Below, piece by piece: positions 37,545-46,981 of a DNA stretch of 62,382 bases. The translations under genes and the position numbers were made by a program. Source of the DNA: Salaquimonas sp. (lineage in GTDB: Bacteria > Pseudomonadota > Alphaproteobacteria > Rhizobiales > Rhizobiaceae); contig JANQQM010000141.1 of the NCBI GenBank assembly GCA_028289365.1, forward strand, positions 1 to 62,382. The letters run 5' to 3'. Position 1 is the stretch's first letter. Each line of letters opens with the position of its first letter. Below the pieces are notes generated by a model. That model saw only the letters and a list, made by a program, of their open reading frames with translations, was not told where the DNA came from and did not search any database.

Positions 37545-37761
37545 GAATGCTCCGTTTGGAAGATGCTTCTCAATGAATGATCTGGTCAACAATCCTTCGT
37601 AAAGTGGGACGTGGGGAGATACCAGTGATTATTTACTTGGACAGGAATTGCTGATCTCAAAAATTTTGCATTGAAACCCGGCGATCCCCGGCCAACAATA
37701 CAGATCAACAATTCAAGAGACTGATCAGCAGCTTCTGGTTCGTCGGAGGGGAACTCAGCAC

Positions 37762-39003
37762 ATGGCAACGGAAATGAATTTGGGCATGACAGAACGGCTG
37801 GTACCGATCCACAAAGAGGTCTCTGAAATGATCCGCGAGGAAATCAGCCCGCTGGATGAAGAATATTTGCGTGATGTCGATGTCGGTGATCGTTGGCAAC
37901 ACACAGCGCGGCAAACGGAAATTTTGGAAGGGTTGAAACAAAAGGCCAAATCGCGCGGTCTTTGGAATTTCTGGTTGACCGATTCAAGCAGCGGATTTGG
38001 ATTGACGACCGTGGAATATGCCTATCTGGCCGAAGAGATGGGCAAATCCCATCTGGCAGCGGAAGTCTTCAACTGTTCCGCGCCCGATACCGGAAACATG
38101 GATGTTCTGGAACGGTTCGGCACGAACGAGCAAAAGGAGAAATGGCTCAAACCGCTTCTCGAAGGCGAGATTCGTTCCGCCTACCTGATGACAGAGCCGG
38201 AAATTGCCTCGTCGGATGCGACCAATATTTCAATGTCATGCCAATCAGACGGGGATCACTACATTCTGAACGGGGAAAAATGGTGGTCGACCGGAGCGGG
38301 CGATCCGCGATGTCGGATATATATTGTGATGGTAGCGTCACCGGATGATGAGCGATCCCGGCATCAGCAGCACTCCATGATCCTCGTTCCAGCGGATACT
38401 CCGGGATTAGAAGTGCTACGACCCATGCAGGTCTATGGCATGGACGACGCGCCGCATGGGCACATGCATATACGGTTCACCGATGTCCGCGTTCCTGCTT
38501 CCAACATAATTCTGGGCGAGGGCAGGGGATTTGAAATTGCACAAGGGCGTTTGGGCCCGGGGCGCATCCACCACTGCATGCGCGCCATTGGCCAGGCTGA
38601 ACGAGCACTCGAAATGCTGTGCAAGCGGTCGCTCGATCGCGAAGCCTTCGGAAACAAGCTTGCCCAGCTTGGCGGAAATTATGACATCATCGCCAATGCC
38701 CGCATGGAGATCGAAATGACCCGTCTATTGTGTCTGAAGGCGGCTTGGATGATGGATCAGGGCGATCCGCGTGCGGCGGCCCCGTGGATATCGCAGATCA
38801 AGGTCGCTGCACCATTGATGGCGTTGAAGGTCATCGACGAAGCAATCCAGATGCATGGGGCAGCAGGAATATCGCAGGATTTCACGCTTGCGAATGCCTG
38901 GAAACATGTCCGTACGCTGAGGCTGGCCGACGGACCTGACGCGGTTCACAGAAGACAAGTCGCCCGTTGGGAACTGAAAAAACACACCCAGGAAAAAGTC
39001 TAA
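37762..39003 (+). CDS. Acyl-CoA dehydrogenase (ACAD11-like)
   Basis: 413-residue FAD-dependent enzyme that desaturates acyl-CoA. Typical motifs: APDTGNMDVLERFGTNEQKEKWL, the FAD-binding YLMTEPEIASSDATN, WWSTGAGDPRC, and the C-terminal IQMHGAAGISQDFTLA. The NCSAPDTGNM stretch is characteristic of the ACAD10/ACAD11 branch, which in other organisms helps degrade 4-hydroxy acids after phosphorylation by an APH-type kinase. No such kinase is in the window. A strong GGAGGGG ribosome site precedes ATG 37762. The 217-base gap to the divergent SDR holds a short CTGATCAG palindrome (37721-37728) but no strong operator. Confidence 0.9.
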   Translation: MATEMNLGMTERLVPIHKEVSEMIREEISPLDEEYLRDVDVGDRWQHTARQTEILEGLKQKAKSRGLWNFWLTDSSSGFGLTTVEYAYLAEEMGKSHLAAEVFNCSAPDTGNMDVLERFGTNEQKEKWLKPLLEGEIRSAYLMTEPEIASSDATNISMSCQSDGDHYILNGEKWWSTGAGDPRCRIYIVMVASPDDERSRHQQHSMILVPADTPGLEVLRPMQVYGMDDAPHGHMHIRFTDVRVPASNIILGEGRGFEIAQGRLGPGRIHHCMRAIGQAERALEMLCKRSLDREAFGNKLAQLGGNYDIIANARMEIEMTRLLCLKAAWMMDQGDPRAAAPWISQIKVAAPLMALKVIDEAIQMHGAAGISQDFTLANAWKHVRTLRLADGPDAVHRRQVARWELKKHTQEKV

Positions 39004-39222
39004 CGTGTTGATTATTGACGTCTTCATGCAAAAATTGGGATCGTCTGCATCGTCATTTTGATCACGTTCAATACCCCAAATATCGGAATGGCAATCTGTG
39101 TTCAGAATTATTGAGCGTTAATCCGGTCTTTAATCCTTGCATGGCATGGCATATGTGTATGAACATTGATTCTGGGTGGTTGCCATTTTCAGGCTTCGCC
39201 AATTTTCACCTGAGAGGCCTTT

Positions 39223-39846
39223 ATGAGAGATCCGATTGAAACAGCAATGAATCTTGTGCCGATGGTCGTCGAACAGACCAATCGCGGCGAGCGTGCCTAC
39301 GATATTTTTTCGCGGCTTTTGAAAGAACGCGTGATTTTTATTACCGGGCCAGTCGAGGATGGGATGGCAACCCTGGTTTGCGCTCAGCTGCTCTACCTTG
39401 AAGCAGAAAATCCGAAAAAAGAGATCCATCTATACATAAATTCACCAGGGGGTGTCGTGACCTCCGGTATGTCGATCTATGACACGATGCAGTTCATCAG
39501 ACCGCCGGTCAGCACATTATGCATGGGCCAGGCCGCGTCGATGGGTTCCTTGCTGCTGTGCGCCGGTGAAAAGGACATGCGCTATGCGCTGCCGAATTCC
39601 CGCATCATGCTGCACCAGCCCTCCGGCGGTTTTCAGGGTCAGGCATCCGACATCGAGCGTCACGCTCAGGATATCCTGAAAATGAAACGGCGATTGAACG
39701 AAATATACGTAAAACACACCGGACAGGACTATGATAAGGTCGAGGCGACCCTGGATCGCGATCACTTCATGACCTCAGAAGAGGCAAAGGATTGGAATCT
39801 GATCGACCGGGTGATGGAAGAACGCGAAGTTCCTGATTCAGAATGA
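39223..39846 (+). CDS. clpP: ATP-dependent Clp protease proteolytic subunit
   Basis: Serine peptidase of 207 residues forming the 14-mer core of ClpXP/ClpAP. The triad is Ser106 (GQAASMGS), His131 (MLHQPSGG) and Asp180 (LDRDHFMTS). The N-terminus [33 protein letters not shown] is the alphaproteobacterial style. The 219-base upstream gap carries no clear heat-shock promoter. It is followed after 301 bases by clpX, so the two may have separate promoters. No tig gene is found upstream. Confidence 0.97.
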   Translation: MRDPIETAMNLVPMVVEQTNRGERAYDIFSRLLKERVIFITGPVEDGMATLVCAQLLYLEAENPKKEIHLYINSPGGVVTSGMSIYDTMQFIRPPVSTLCMGQAASMGSLLLCAGEKDMRYALPNSRIMLHQPSGGFQGQASDIERHAQDILKMKRRLNEIYVKHTGQDYDKVEATLDRDHFMTSEEAKDWNLIDRVMEEREVPDSE

Positions 39847-40147
39847 AGAAGCATCTGGAATCATTGAAGGCGACGTATTATTAACTGAAATGTCAACCAG
39901 CTATCGAATAATGTGATAATTGCGCCACAGTGAGTGGTGGCTGTTAAGCTTATATATAGCTTTACGACGCATGATTCGCTGAATATCGGGCTGGAGGCTT
40001 GCTTAGGTCCCATTCCGATGCTTGATTTAGTGGTGGACGTACCAATTTAAGTAGAATGTTCCCTCGTGTATCGAGTATCAGGGCACTCTCGAAATTGGCA
40101 ATGATAGGCAGGAACCCCGGACGAACCAGATCCGGCAGGGGAATGGA
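39847..40147 (+). promoter_or_regulatory. clpP-clpX intergenic region with possible heat-shock promoter
   Basis: A 301-base non-coding gap. CTTGAT (40021-40026), 16 bases, CAATTTA (40043-40049) loosely resembles an alphaproteobacterial RpoH promoter about 100 bases before clpX. Otherwise no open frame, strong hairpin or RNA gene was seen. The promoter is a weak match. Confidence 0.3.
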
Positions 40148-41416
40148 ATGAGCAAGATATCCAACAGCGGCGACTCGAAAAACACGCTTTACTGCTCTTT
40201 TTGCGGTAAGAGCCAACACGAAGTTCGCAAGCTGATTGCCGGGCCGACGGTCTTTATCTGTGATGAATGCGTAGAATTGTGCATGGATATCATCCGTGAG
40301 GAAAACAAGTCCTCGATGGTGAAATCCGGCGACGGAATTCCGGTACCCTTGGAAATCCTCGACGTGCTCAATGATTATGTAATCGGCCAGCCCCATGCCA
40401 AGCGGGTATTGTCCGTTGCCGTTCACAATCACTACAAGCGGTTGGCGCATGCGACAAAAGGCAATGATGTCGAATTGTCGAAATCCAACATCATGCTGAT
40501 TGGACCGACAGGTTGCGGCAAAACCCTGTTGGCTCAGACCCTTGCCCGTATTCTCGATGTCCCGTTCACCATGGCGGATGCGACAACCTTGACCGAAGCC
40601 GGCTATGTCGGTGAGGATGTCGAAAACATCATATTGAAGCTGCTGCAATCGGCCGACTATAATGTCGAACGTGCACAGCGCGGCATCGTCTATATCGACG
40701 AAGTCGACAAGATTTCCCGCAAATCCGACAATCCTTCCATTACCCGTGATGTTTCGGGTGAAGGCGTGCAGCAGGCACTGCTGAAAATCATGGAAGGGAC
40801 AGTTGCATCTGTTCCACCGCAAGGTGGCCGCAAGCATCCGCAGCAGGAATTCCTGCAGGTCGATACCACCAATATCCTGTTTATCTGCGGCGGTGCTTTT
40901 GCCGGTCTCGACAAGATCATTTCGGACCGTGGTCGCAAGACTTCGATCGGATTTGGTGCAGAAGTAGATTCCCCTGAAGATCGGCCAACCGGCGAATTGT
41001 TCAGGAAGGTTGAACCTGAAGACCTGCTGAAATTCGGCCTGATCCCCGAGTTTATTGGCCGCGTACCTGTTTTGGCAACCTTGGAAGACCTTGATGAGGA
41101 CGCCCTGATCAAGATCCTGGGTGAGCCGAAAAACGCCCTGGTCAAGCAGTATCAGCGCCTGTTCGAAATGGAAAATGTCGAACTTGCTTTCCATGAAGAT
41201 GCGCTTCGTGCGATCGCCCGCAGGGCTATCGAACGCAAGACCGGTGCTCGCGGGCTGAGATCGATCCTGGAATCGATTTTGCTGGATACGATGTTCGACC
41301 TGCCGTCGCTTGAAGGCGTTCAGGAAGTCGTGATCTCGGAAGAAGTTGTGGAGGGCAATGCCCGTCCGCTATACATCTATTCCGACAAGGCCGACGAAAA
41401 AGAACAAAGCGCCTGA
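40148..41416 (+). CDS. clpX: ATP-dependent Clp protease ATP-binding subunit ClpX
   Basis: AAA+ unfoldase that feeds substrates to ClpP. The 422-residue protein has the N-terminal zinc domain with Cys16, Cys19, Cys38 and Cys41 ([17 protein letters not shown]), Walker [14 protein letters not shown], Walker [13 protein letters not shown], and the ISVRGEGVQ-like pore and IGF loop region (GFGAEV) that docks on ClpP. Terminal residues include DEKEQSA. ATG at 40148 follows GGCAGGGGA. Convergent with the small membrane protein gene. Confidence 0.98.
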   Translation: MSKISNSGDSKNTLYCSFCGKSQHEVRKLIAGPTVFICDECVELCMDIIREENKSSMVKSGDGIPVPLEILDVLNDYVIGQPHAKRVLSVAVHNHYKRLAHATKGNDVELSKSNIMLIGPTGCGKTLLAQTLARILDVPFTMADATTLTEAGYVGEDVENIILKLLQSADYNVERAQRGIVYIDEVDKISRKSDNPSITRDVSGEGVQQALLKIMEGTVASVPPQGGRKHPQQEFLQVDTTNILFICGGAFAGLDKIISDRGRKTSIGFGAEVDSPEDRPTGELFRKVEPEDLLKFGLIPEFIGRVPVLATLEDLDEDALIKILGEPKNALVKQYQRLFEMENVELAFHEDALRAIARRAIERKTGARGLRSILESILLDTMFDLPSLEGVQEVVISEEVVEGNARPLYIYSDKADEKEQSA

Positions 41417-41454
41417 TCGGTACCCCGACCAGTCTCTAATTCTGAAAACGGAAA

Positions 41455-41811
41455 CTATTCTGCGGGTTCGACGCCGGCCCGATCGGTGCTTCTTGGCCAG
41501 ACCATCATGCGATAGGCTGTCAATCTGCGTCCAAGAATATTGGTCAGACGAAGTCGGACCAAATCGACCGTCACCAATGCCATTTGCACCAGCATGTAGG
41601 CGCAAACCAGTATGATCGTTCGCCGGGCAGCAATATCGTCCGCCGTCATGGCGCAAAGATTGGCGATGCATACCGCGGCAAAAAGGTGGGAAATGATCAC
41701 CCTGGTGAGCAGATCCTGCCAACCTGCTGAAAGATAGAAGAAAAGCTTGGCCAGAAATATGCCGGGAATTGTCAGGATAGCGACCCAGAGACAGAAATCT
41801 ATTAGGCTCAT
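41455..41811 (-). CDS. Hypothetical membrane protein, 118 residues
   Basis: Product starts MSLIDFCLWVAILTIPGIF at ATG 41811, preceded by AAAGGAA. It has three hydrophobic segments: about residues 4-28, 36-54 and 64-84, then a basic, polar tail (RLRLTNILGRRLTAYRMM). It is therefore an inner-membrane protein with a likely cytoplasmic or periplasmic C-tail. No family recognised. Placed between clpX and lon on the opposite strand, so it is not part of either transcript. Confidence 0.72.
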   Translation of the reverse strand: MSLIDFCLWVAILTIPGIFLAKLFFYLSAGWQDLLTRVIISHLFAAVCIANLCAMTADDIAARRTIILVCAYMLVQMALVTVDLVRLRLTNILGRRLTAYRMMVWPRSTDRAGVEPAE

Positions 41812-41986
41812 GGCGATTCCTTTCAGATGGAATCAAGCCTAGAATAGGTATGGTTTACGAATTGTTAATTGTCGGAATCCGGTTACGCTTCTCGCTGTCG
41901 TCATGTTTTGCGATTAAATCGACAAACGTATAATGGAATTATCAAGTGGATAGTGGCAAACCGTTGACCAATAGACAAGAAATGGG

Positions 41987-42016
41987 GTTGACCAACGGCT
42001 TCGGCAATCCCAATTA
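41987..42016 (+). promoter_or_regulatory. Possible RpoH (sigma-32) promoter of lon
   Basis: GTTGACC (41987-41993), 15 bases, CCCAATTA (42009-42016) resembles the heat-shock pattern CTTGAA-N13-15-CCCCATNT. Transcription would start near 42022, about 165 bases before the lon ATG. It lies in a 377-base non-coding gap (41812-42188) in which nothing else was identified apart from another TTGACC about 26 bases upstream. Confidence 0.45.
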
Positions 42017-42188
42017 GTGTAGGGAGAAATGCGACACCACCACACCAGCGCCCGGGCACTTACCTCCCACCGCCAGGGTCTCGAATCCGGTGACATTGTA
42101 ATCCTGAAGTACGGTACCGGAAGAATCGGTGTAAAGTGGCTGCGCGAGATTCCATTCCTGGCCAATTCGGCCCGACAAGGAAAGATTT

Positions 42189-44624
42189 ATGAGCGATACC
42201 GAAAACAAAAGCATCGGACTTGGAAAGGGGGAGACATTCCCTCTGCTGCCATTACGCGACATTGTGGTATTTCCCCACATGATCGTGCCGCTGTTTGTCG
42301 GGCGTGAAAAATCCATCGCCGCATTAGAAGAGGTGATGAATTCGGATCGCCAAATCCTTCTGTTCACGCAAAAGAACGCAGTGGATGATGATCCTCAGCC
42401 AGAGGGACTCTATGAGGTAGGTACGCTTGCCTCGGTCTTGCAGCTTCTCAAATTGCCTGACGGAACGGTCAAGGTCCTCGTCGAGGGCGTCAACCGTGCA
42501 AAAGTTATGGAATTCACACGACGCGATGAGTTCTTTGAAGCACGTGCCGAAGTCATCGAGGATGACGAGGAAGATCAGCTCGAGCTTGAAGCAATGTCCC
42601 GCTCGGTCGTTTCCGAGTTTGAGAATTACGTCAAGCTGAACAAGAAAGTCTCCCCTGAGGTTGTAAGCGCTGTTACCCAGATCGAGGAATACTCGAAACT
42701 GGCGGACACGATCGCGCAGCATCTGGCGATCAAGATCAACGACAAGCAGGAAATCCTGTCCATATTCTCGGTCAGGAAGCGGCTTGAGCACATCCTCGGT
42801 CTGATGGAAAGCGAGATTTCGGTCTTGCAGGTCGAGAAGCGCATTCGGAGCCGGGTCAAGCGTCAAATGGAAAAGACGCAGCGCGAATACTACCTGAATG
42901 AGCAGATGAAGGCGATCCAGAAGGAGCTGGGCGACGGCGAAGAAGGCCGCGACGAACTCTCCGAACTGGAAGAGCGCATTGAAAAAACCAAGCTTTCCAA
43001 GGAAGCCCGCGAAAAGGCTTTGGGCGAGTTGAAGAAGCTCAAGCAGATGAGCCCGATGTCCGCCGAGGCAACAGTCGTTCGCAACTATCTGGACTGGCTG
43101 CTGGGCATCCCATGGGGCAAGCGTTCTGCTGCCAAGACTGATCTCAACAAGGCTGAAGAAGTTCTTGATGCCGATCATTACGGGCTTGAGAAGGTCAAGG
43201 AGCGGATTATTGAATATCTTGCTGTTCAATCGCGCTCGCGGAAAATCAAGGGTCCGATCCTTTGTCTGGTCGGACCTCCGGGGGTTGGCAAGACCTCACT
43301 TGGCAAGTCGATTGCCAAGGCAACCGGGCGTGAATTTGTCCGCATGGCACTTGGCGGCGTTCGTGATGAAGCGGAAATCCGTGGACATCGCCGGACCTAT
43401 ATCGGGTCAATGCCAGGTAAGGTCATCCAGTCGATGAAAAAGGCCAAGAAGTCCAATCCGCTTTTCCTTCTCGACGAGATCGACAAGATGGGCATGGATT
43501 TCCGGGGTGATCCGTCCTCGGCGCTGCTGGAGGTACTGGATCCGGAGCAAAACAATACGTTCAACGACCACTATCTCGAGGTTGAATATGACCTTTCGAG
43601 CGTGATGTTTGTGACGACTGCCAATACGTTGAATATCCCCGGCCCGTTGATGGATCGGATGGAGATCATACGCATTGCCGGATATACCGAAGACGAGAAG
43701 GTGGAAATTGCCAAGCGTCACTTGTTCCCAAAAGCCATTCGCGACCATGCGCTGAACGACAAGGAGTTCGTGGTTTCCGACGAAGCCTTGTTGACGATCA
43801 TTCGGCGTTACACAAGAGAAGCAGGTGTACGCGGGCTTGAGCGCGAATTGCAGAAATTGGCGCGCAAGGCTGTCACCGAAATCCTCAAAGGCAACAAGAA
43901 ATCGGTCAAGGTCGACAACAAGAATGTCGAGGATTATCTCGGCGTGCCTAAGTTCCGTCACGGCGAGGCCGAAACCGAAGATCAGGTTGGCGTGGTGACC
44001 GGGTTGGCGTGGACGGAAGTTGGCGGTGAATTGCTGACCATCGAAGGCGTCTCCATGCCGGGCAAAGGCAAGATGACCGTTACCGGAAATCTTCGCGATG
44101 TGATGAAGGAATCAATTTCCGCTGCCGCATCTTATGTACGTTCGCGGGCGATTGATTTTGGCGTCGAACCTCCGCTGTTTGACCGTACTGATATTCACGT
44201 TCATGTGCCTGAAGGTGCGACACCAAAGGACGGACCTTCGGCCGGTGTTGCAATGGCGACTGCTATTGTGTCGATCATGACGGGAATTCCGGTGCGCTCC
44301 AACGTAGCCATGACAGGCGAGATCACGCTTCGGGGTAGGGTCCTGCCGATTGGCGGCCTCAAGGAGAAATTGCTGGCAGCGTTGCGTGGTGGAATTACCA
44401 AGGTGCTGATCCCGGAAGAAAATGCCAAGGATCTGCCGGAAATTCCGGACAACGTTAAGAACGGTCTCGAGATCGTGCCGGTCGCCAATATCGACGAGGT
44501 TCTCGCGCATGCCCTGGTACGCCAGCCCGAGGCAATTGAGTGGACCGCGGAAGATGAGGCCGAAGCGCGCCGTTCCATGCTTCCACATGTCGGTGACACC
44601 GATCCAACAGTCACCGCGCACTAA
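42189..44624 (+). CDS. lon: ATP-dependent protease Lon
   Basis: AAA+ serine protease for misfolded and regulatory proteins. The 811-residue protein has the N-terminal LON substrate domain (FPLLPLRDIVVFPHMIVPLFVGR), a coiled-coil linker, Walker A GPPGVGKTS, Walker B FLLDEIDKMGMDF, and the protease domain with Ser684 (KDGPSAGVAMAT) and Lys727 (GGLKEKLLAAL) as the dyad. Length is normal. Ends with a strong terminator at 44647. Located between clpX and the HU gene, the conserved alphaproteobacterial order. Confidence 0.98.
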   Translation: MSDTENKSIGLGKGETFPLLPLRDIVVFPHMIVPLFVGREKSIAALEEVMNSDRQILLFTQKNAVDDDPQPEGLYEVGTLASVLQLLKLPDGTVKVLVEGVNRAKVMEFTRRDEFFEARAEVIEDDEEDQLELEAMSRSVVSEFENYVKLNKKVSPEVVSAVTQIEEYSKLADTIAQHLAIKINDKQEILSIFSVRKRLEHILGLMESEISVLQVEKRIRSRVKRQMEKTQREYYLNEQMKAIQKELGDGEEGRDELSELEERIEKTKLSKEAREKALGELKKLKQMSPMSAEATVVRNYLDWLLGIPWGKRSAAKTDLNKAEEVLDADHYGLEKVKERIIEYLAVQSRSRKIKGPILCLVGPPGVGKTSLGKSIAKATGREFVRMALGGVRDEAEIRGHRRTYIGSMPGKVIQSMKKAKKSNPLFLLDEIDKMGMDFRGDPSSALLEVLDPEQNNTFNDHYLEVEYDLSSVMFVTTANTLNIPGPLMDRMEIIRIAGYTEDEKVEIAKRHLFPKAIRDHALNDKEFVVSDEALLTIIRRYTREAGVRGLERELQKLARKAVTEILKGNKKSVKVDNKNVEDYLGVPKFRHGEAETEDQVGVVTGLAWTEVGGELLTIEGVSMPGKGKMTVTGNLRDVMKESISAAASYVRSRAIDFGVEPPLFDRTDIHVHVPEGATPKDGPSAGVAMATAIVSIMTGIPVRSNVAMTGEITLRGRVLPIGGLKEKLLAALRGGITKVLIPEENAKDLPEIPDNVKNGLEIVPVANIDEVLAHALVRQPEAIEWTAEDEAEARRSMLPHVGDTDPTVTAH

Positions 44625-44646
44625 TATTCCACGGCTTCAACGCATC

Positions 44647-44676
44647 AAGGCCCGGCAGGTTTGCCGGGCCTTTTTT
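44647..44676 (+). terminator. Rho-independent terminator of lon
   Basis: AAGGCCCGGCA (44647-44657) and TGCCGGGCCTT (44662-44672) around GGTT, continuing into T residues to 44676. It begins 22 bases after the lon stop. Confidence 0.93.
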
Positions 44677-44740
44677 GTATTTTGATCAGCGCGCTACACG
44701 CATTTTTTTGTGTATTTTCTGATTCGCTTAAAATTCAAAG

Positions 44741-44760
44741 AACCGCTGATTTCAGCGGTT
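44741..44760. repeat. Tight inverted repeat between lon and HU
   Basis: AACCGCTGA (44741-44749) and TCAGCGGTT (44752-44760) with only TT between them, and partial further pairing outside (AAG / CTT). It could be a second terminator for lon or an operator for the HU gene. It lies in the 313-base gap 44625-44937, in which the lon terminator and an AT-rich stretch before HU were the only other things noted. Confidence 0.5.
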
Positions 44761-44937
44761 TCTTAGGAATCACTCGCAAAAAAAATGAAAATTCGGCGAT
44801 TTTGAGGGCAATAATCTGGGAAAAACGACAAATTTCCCGCAAAAGCTTGATTTTACTGTTGATATTCGCGCTGCAACCGTCGACTGTCTCGTTCAATCGG
44901 GATTAATGCCCCGGGAAAATGATGGAAGGAAACAGCC

Positions 44938-45216
44938 ATGAATAAGAATGAGCTAATTGCGGCGGTCGCAGAAGAGTCCGGGCTCACAAAGGCGCAAGCC
45001 TCTGACGCACTGGAAGCAATGTTGAATTTGATCACCGGTTCGCTCAAAGGTGGAGGCGAAGTCAGGCTACTTGGTTTCGGCAATTTTGTGGTTGCAGACC
45101 GGAAGGCGACTACTGCACGTAATCCCCAAACTGGTGCAACAATTCAGGTGCCCGCATCCAAATCGCCAAAGTTCAAACCGGGCAAGGCCCTCAAGGACGC
45201 GGTCAATAACAGATAG
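44938..45216 (+). CDS. hupB: HU-family nucleoid protein
   Basis: 92-residue histone-like DNA-binding protein. Starts MNKNELIAAVAEESGLTKAQASDALE, then the conserved GGEVRLLGFGNF, and the beta-arm sequence ARNPQTGATIQVPASKSPKFKPGKALKDAVN. Acts as a dimer that bends DNA. ATG at 44938 follows GGAAGGAAACAGCC. HU rather than IHF is supported by the start and arm. Downstream gene of lon, as usual, but with its own region and a terminator. Confidence 0.96.
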   Translation: MNKNELIAAVAEESGLTKAQASDALEAMLNLITGSLKGGGEVRLLGFGNFVVADRKATTARNPQTGATIQVPASKSPKFKPGKALKDAVNNR

Positions 45217-45261
45217 TCTTTTTAGATTTACATAAGTGCGAAAGCACATTTCTGAACTTGT

Positions 45262-45290
45262 AAAACCCGCCAGCAATGGCGGGTTTTTTC
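45262..45290 (+). terminator. Rho-independent terminator of the HU gene
   Basis: AAAACCCGCC (45262-45271) and GGCGGGTTTT (45278-45287) around AGCAAT, followed by further T residues. Clear intrinsic terminator. Confidence 0.93.
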
Positions 45291-45466
45291 ATTCGCATGA
45301 CATTATCGGTTGCAAGCATTCTGCTTCATGCCGAAATTTGTCATTGGGCTTAATGATTGGTTGAACCGTGTGATCGTTTGCCGCCCGATCCGCGTATAAA
45401 CAAGAAACGGACCCTGATCAACAATCGTATTCGCACTGCTTGATATCAGACGACAAAGGCAACGAC

Positions 45467-45874
45467 ATGTTCCACAACTTCATAGCCTGGCTGGCGGTTA
45501 TACTCGCATTCCTTGTCATTGACGCAATTTGGCTGGGATATCTAGCCAGGGATTTTTATCAGCGACATCTTGGTGCCCTGATCCGCGAGGATATCCTGTT
45601 TGGCGTGGCTGGCCTTTTCTACCTACTGTACACAGTATCTGTGGTCGTGTTTGTGGTTATTCCGGCACAAAAATCGGGAAGCCTGGCGCAGGCGATATTG
45701 TTGGGAGCGTTTCTTGGTCTGGTTGCCTACGGAACCTATGACCTGACCAACCTTGCGACTTTAAAAGGCTGGTCAGTCACGGCGTCAGTCGTCGACATGG
45801 CCTGGGGAACATTCCTCACCGCGACCATCTCGACGATTGGTTACCTTGTTTTGAACTGGATAAAGTCAGCCTAG
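45467..45874 (+). CDS. DUF2177-family membrane protein
   Basis: 135-residue inner-membrane protein of the DUF2177 family, with about four hydrophobic spans. The start [32 protein letters not shown] and later [16 protein letters not shown] match the family. ATG at 45467 has an AAAGGCAAC region ahead; a TTG start 27 bases upstream lacks support. Function is unknown. Its last four bases overlap the end of the convergent ABC ATPase gene. Confidence 0.85.
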   Translation: MFHNFIAWLAVILAFLVIDAIWLGYLARDFYQRHLGALIREDILFGVAGLFYLLYTVSVVVFVVIPAQKSGSLAQAILLGAFLGLVAYGTYDLTNLATLKGWSVTASVVDMAWGTFLTATISTIGYLVLNWIKSA

Positions 45875-46956
45875 CGCAAGCGGACCTCGGTGCCTGGATC
45901 AAACAGCATCGCCTTTTCCTCGTCAAAGCCGATGGTCAAGGTAGTGCCTTCCTTCACACTCCGGTCATCCTTGATATCGATGGTCATCGGCTCCGTATCC
46001 TCCGACCGCGCATAGGCGTAGGAAATTCCGCCAAGATTTTCGATCACATCGACCTCGGTTTTGATCTTCACCTTTCCGGACGGGTCAAAATGTTCAGGGC
46101 GAATGCCAAGAAGCAGTTTTGTTCCTTTTTCGGGCTTGTTTTCATTCAACGCAAAGCTGGCCTTTGCATCACCGAAATCCGGCAGGGTCACATCACATTT
46201 TCCGGCACTGCTGCTGGCTACGACCGCATTCAGAAAGTTCATTCTAGGGGACCCGATGAAACCGGCGACAAATACATTGTCCGGATCATCATATAATTGG
46301 ATGGGGGACCCGATCTGTTCGACCTTGCCGGCCCGCAAGACCACAATCTTGTCGGCAAGCGTCATCGCCTCCACCTGGTCGTGCGTAACATAGATCATGG
46401 TCGCACCCAGATCCTTGTGCAGCTTGGCAATTTCCAGCCGCATCTGCACACGCAGTTCCGCATCAAGGTTGGAAAGCGGCTCGTCAAACAGGAACACCTG
46501 CGGTTCCCGCACAATCGCACGGCCGATCGCAACTCGTTGCCGTTGACCACCCGATAATGCCTTCGGTTTACGATCAAGCAATTGATCTAGATGCAGGATG
46601 TTTGCAGCCTTTGTGACACGTTCCTTGATTTCGCCTTCCGGATGGCCGGTCATCTTGAGGCCAAACCCCATATTCTCTTCAACAGACATATGCGGATAAA
46701 GCGCATAGGATTGGAACACCATGGCAACGCCGCGCTCTGCCGGCTCCACATGGGTCACATCCCGCCCGCCAATCATGATATGGCCGGACGTGGCTTCTTC
46801 CAAGCCGGCCACCAACCGCAACAGCGTTGATTTTCCGCATCCGGACGGACCGACAAATACGGTAAATTCGCCATCGTCGATCGAGAAATCGACATCCCTG
46901 ATCACATCGACTTCGCCGAAGGATTTCTTAACATCAGAAAGTTGCAATCCAGACAT
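45871..46956 (-). CDS. ABC transporter ATPase of the UgpC/MalK type
   Basis: 361-residue ATPase for a CUT1-type sugar importer. Walker [11 protein letters not shown]-loop [11 protein letters not shown], signature [14 protein letters not shown], Walker [13 protein letters not shown] and an H-loop VTHDQVEAM are followed by a C-terminal TOBE/OB-like regulatory domain of about 120 residues ([10 protein letters not shown]). It probably powers the galactoside permeases at 49457-51500. A GGGAGG ribosome site precedes ATG 46956. It shares direction with the IclR gene 25 bases upstream. Confidence 0.93.
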   Translation of the reverse strand: MSGLQLSDVKKSFGEVDVIRDVDFSIDDGEFTVFVGPSGCGKSTLLRLVAGLEEATSGHIMIGGRDVTHVEPAERGVAMVFQSYALYPHMSVEENMGFGLKMTGHPEGEIKERVTKAANILHLDQLLDRKPKALSGGQRQRVAIGRAIVREPQVFLFDEPLSNLDAELRVQMRLEIAKLHKDLGATMIYVTHDQVEAMTLADKIVVLRAGKVEQIGSPIQLYDDPDNVFVAGFIGSPRMNFLNAVVASSSAGKCDVTLPDFGDAKASFALNENKPEKGTKLLLGIRPEHFDPSGKVKIKTEVDVIENLGGISYAYARSEDTEPMTIDIKDDRSVKEGTTLTIGFDEEKAMLFDPGTEVRLR

Positions 46957-46981
46957 TTTGCCTCCCTTGGATTGATATCAC

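Noticed and set aside
37721-37728. CTGATCAG palindrome in the gap before the acyl-CoA dehydrogenase
   Set aside because: Eight bases only, which is expected by chance; not enough for a TetR/FadR operator call.
39004-39222. Search for a heat-shock promoter or tig gene before clpP
   Set aside because: No good RpoH spacing and no trigger-factor frame were found in the 219-base gap.
39962-41194. Leftward open frame of 410 codons across clpX
   Set aside because: Opposite-strand shadow of clpX; the long stretch results from clpX codon use.
42060-42100. Bases resembling a tRNA T-arm (GGGTCTCGAATCC) before lon
   Set aside because: No acceptor or anticodon arms can be folded around it, so no tRNA gene is called.
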